DNA of 6,557 bases from the NCBI GenBank assembly GCA_019241735.1, contig JAFAWN010000130.1:1-6557 (forward strand), in the 5' to 3' direction. Position 1 is the first letter of the stretch. Each line of letters begins with the position of its first letter. The stretch is from Terriglobales bacterium. Its GTDB lineage: Bacteria > Acidobacteriota > Terriglobia > Terriglobales > Acidobacteriaceae. This document shows, piece by piece, positions 5,443-6,557 of this stretch. The notes beneath the pieces were generated by a model. It was given only the letters and a program-made list of their open reading frames with translations. It was not told the origin of the DNA and did not search any database. The translations under genes and the position numbers were made by a program.

Positions 5443-6180
5443 CTAGCTTCTCCGTTTAATGTGTATTTGGAACTCGAAGCCAGAATTCGCGGGGAACAAC
5501 TCCGCAACTTTTCTCAATCTCTCAGCCAGTTGTGACGGCGCCAGCAGTGTGTAATCCCGTTCGCGCAGGTCGTAGTAATCGACATCAATAAACAGGGACA
5601 GCAAATAAATCGAAATTGAGTCAGAGAAAGCTGCCGCCAGATATTCATTTTTGTGCTTTTCCGCGTCCGGGCCCCCCTCAGTAGCCAGCTTGCGGTATTC
5701 CCATGCATCGAGAGAAGTTTCTCCGCGGACTTTAGACTCGACCTGCTTCCAGGCGAGCTCTGAAAATTCACGAGAAACTCCGGCCTTTTCAACGATCGCG
5801 TGACCGACATTAATGTAAAACTCGAATGCCACTGAAAACTTGTCGTCCATAAGCCGGGTCGAAATGAACACGCACTGGGAGTCTCCAAGTTCCAGGCTGC
5901 GGTGGCAGACGGCGTTGTCGCTGAGAGCGGCATCGTAACGGTCGGCTATTACCGTTTCTTCACCATGGTTTACGGTGAGGGGGACGAAATAGTACGCCTT
6001 GCGCTGAAGCGCTCCCGCCGCGGATGCTGGAACCGCTGCGACCATCCTGGCAAGATCAGATTCGCCAACGCCTACTTCACCGGAAACGGCATAACAGACC
6101 CCGTTGGGCGCCTGGGAAACGGGTGTGCTGCGGACCAGTTCTGCGGGGGGCACCGTAATCACTGAAGATGCGTGGGGCAT
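5443..6180 (-). CDS. Unrecognised protein of 245 residues, upstream of ispE
   Basis: I do not recognise a family. The frame is open, has the composition of a soluble globular protein, and shows no signal peptide or clear membrane span. The first 60 residues are Ala/Val/Pro-rich and probably loose. From about 60 on it looks folded, with KAYYFVPLTV (61-70), VFISTRLMDDKFSVAFEFYINVG (104-126, beta-like), a charged helical part (about 136-184), a hydrophobic ISIYLLSLFIDVDYYDL (189-205), and a C-terminal helix ending in a strand with Lys/Arg-rich tail (FEFQIHIKRRS). There are three Cys, at 29, 92 and 103, with no metal-site spacing. The frame extends up to a GTG at 6255, but that would overlap the divergent gene, so ATG 6180 is preferred. 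No Shine-Dalgarno precedes it; TAGAAT 7 bases before ATG suggests a leaderless or near-leaderless mRNA. It lies 33 bases before ispE, so it is probably co-transcribed. Confidence 0.8.
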   Translation of the reverse strand: MPHASSVITVPPAELVRSTPVSQAPNGVCYAVSGEVGVGESDLARMVAAVPASAAGALQRKAYYFVPLTVNHGEETVIADRYDAALSDNAVCHRSLELGDSQCVFISTRLMDDKFSVAFEFYINVGHAIVEKAGVSREFSELAWKQVESKVRGETSLDAWEYRKLATEGGPDAEKHKNEYLAAAFSDSISIYLLSLFIDVDYYDLRERDYTLLAPSQLAERLRKVAELFPANSGFEFQIHIKRRS

Positions 6181-6248
6181 GGCGAGTATTCTAGCGCACT
6201 GCCAACCTGAAGGCTGCGGCCATAACCCGAATGTTGTAGCCTTAAAAA
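6181..6248. promoter_or_regulatory. Divergent intergenic region
   Basis: These 68 bases separate the start of the minus-strand unknown gene from the plus-strand membrane protein gene and should hold both promoters. On the minus strand TAGAAT (6188-6193) is 7 bases from the ATG, placing a transcription start at or next to the start codon; no matching -35 is seen at 16-18 bp. On the plus strand there is no clear -10/-35 pair and no Shine-Dalgarno before the ATG at 6249. Confidence 0.35.
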
Positions 6249-6551
6249 ATGTCACCGGGACGAACGCTCGTGGCGAAACCCCGTTGGTACCTCATCCCAG
6301 CAAGGGTGGTGTTGGTCACTTTTCTAATGACGCTGCTTTCATTCGCAGTAAGCTTGCTGCTGGGGATACTGGGAATCTGGGTAGGAGCGCGACTGCGCGG
6401 TGTGCCCCCGCAGATCACCGTCGCTTACCGTTACATCGCGCTGCCGTCTGCAATCTTTGTGGGGGCGGTCGTATTGGTTGCGGCCAGCGCGATGGAGATT
6501 AGGGCTTACCGCCAGAACACGACACTGGCGGAAATTGAACGGGACAGCTAG
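6249..6551 (+). CDS. Small membrane protein of 100 residues with two predicted helices
   Basis: Function unknown. A short basic N-terminus (RTLVAKPRWYLIPARV) leads into a long hydrophobic stretch (about 19-46, VVLVTFLMTLLSFAVSLLLG onward). A basic loop with RLRGVPP follows (about 48-55), then a second hydrophobic segment (about 62-83, IALPSAIFVGAVVLVAAS) and a charged tail with EIRAYRQNTTLAEIERD. The positive charges before helix 1 and the short two-helix layout suggest an inner-membrane protein. It has no catalytic motif. ATG 6249 has no ribosome site; GTG at 6270 (Val8), preceded by GGGACG, is an alternative start that keeps the whole hydrophobic part. It is the only plus-strand gene in the window. 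The stop is TAG at 6549-6551. The frame looks real because the hydrophobic pattern is clean and uninterrupted. Confidence 0.75.
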   Translation: MSPGRTLVAKPRWYLIPARVVLVTFLMTLLSFAVSLLLGILGIWVGARLRGVPPQITVAYRYIALPSAIFVGAVVLVAASAMEIRAYRQNTTLAEIERDS

Positions 6552-6557
6552 AGCGCG

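Noticed and set aside
5514..5933. Second minus-strand frame of 139 codons inside the unknown gene
   Set aside because: It is nested in another frame of the longer open gene, Ser/Thr/Trp-rich with no order; the 245-residue frame has the balanced composition of a real protein and abuts ispE neatly.
1..6557. Mobile element, CRISPR array, phage or defence system
   Set aside because: No transposase, integrase, direct repeat array, terminal inverted repeats or defence-type domains are visible; gene order and spacing are those of a stable housekeeping region.

Overview
The window reads as a stretch of an acidobacterial chromosome, probably class Terriglobia near Koribacter/Acidobacterium. That placement is inference from gene order and protein style, not a computed phylogeny. 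Almost everything is on the minus strand. In transcription order (from high to low coordinates) the genes are: an unrecognised 245-residue protein, ispE, tRNA-Gln(TTG), prs, rplY (Ctc-type bL25), pth, rpsF, rpsR, rplI and, cut by the left edge, the N-terminus of an ECF RNA polymerase sigma factor. One small gene for a two-helix membrane protein diverges on the plus strand at the right end.

Layout. 1-263: 5' part of the sigma factor gene, with a good ribosome-binding site. 264-534: a 271-base non-coding gap holding a 7-bp inverted repeat and a weak promoter-like box. 535-4245: a compact run of six genes (rplI, rpsR, rpsF, pth, rplY, prs) with gaps of 12-42 bases. 4274-4347: tRNA-Gln. 4348-4416: a gap with two small inverted repeats and a -10-like box. 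4417-5409: ispE. 5443-6180: the unknown gene. 6181-6248: divergent intergenic region. 6249-6551: the small membrane protein.

How the genes work together. Prs makes PRPP for nucleotide, His and Trp synthesis. bL25, bS6, bS18 and bL9 are ribosomal proteins, Pth recycles peptidyl-tRNAs, and the tRNA-Gln is embedded in the same direction. IspE belongs to the MEP isoprenoid pathway. The set is a growth and translation cluster; ispE-prs-rplY-pth linkage is seen in many bacteria.

Nothing here looks like a mobile element, CRISPR array, toxin or defence system, and I did not find a convincing undescribed system. The points most worth a second look are the unknown 245-residue gene, the disordered extensions on three ribosomal proteins, the ECF sigma factor placed after rplI, the IspE insert with a changed ATP-loop residue, and the inverted repeats in the two longer gaps.
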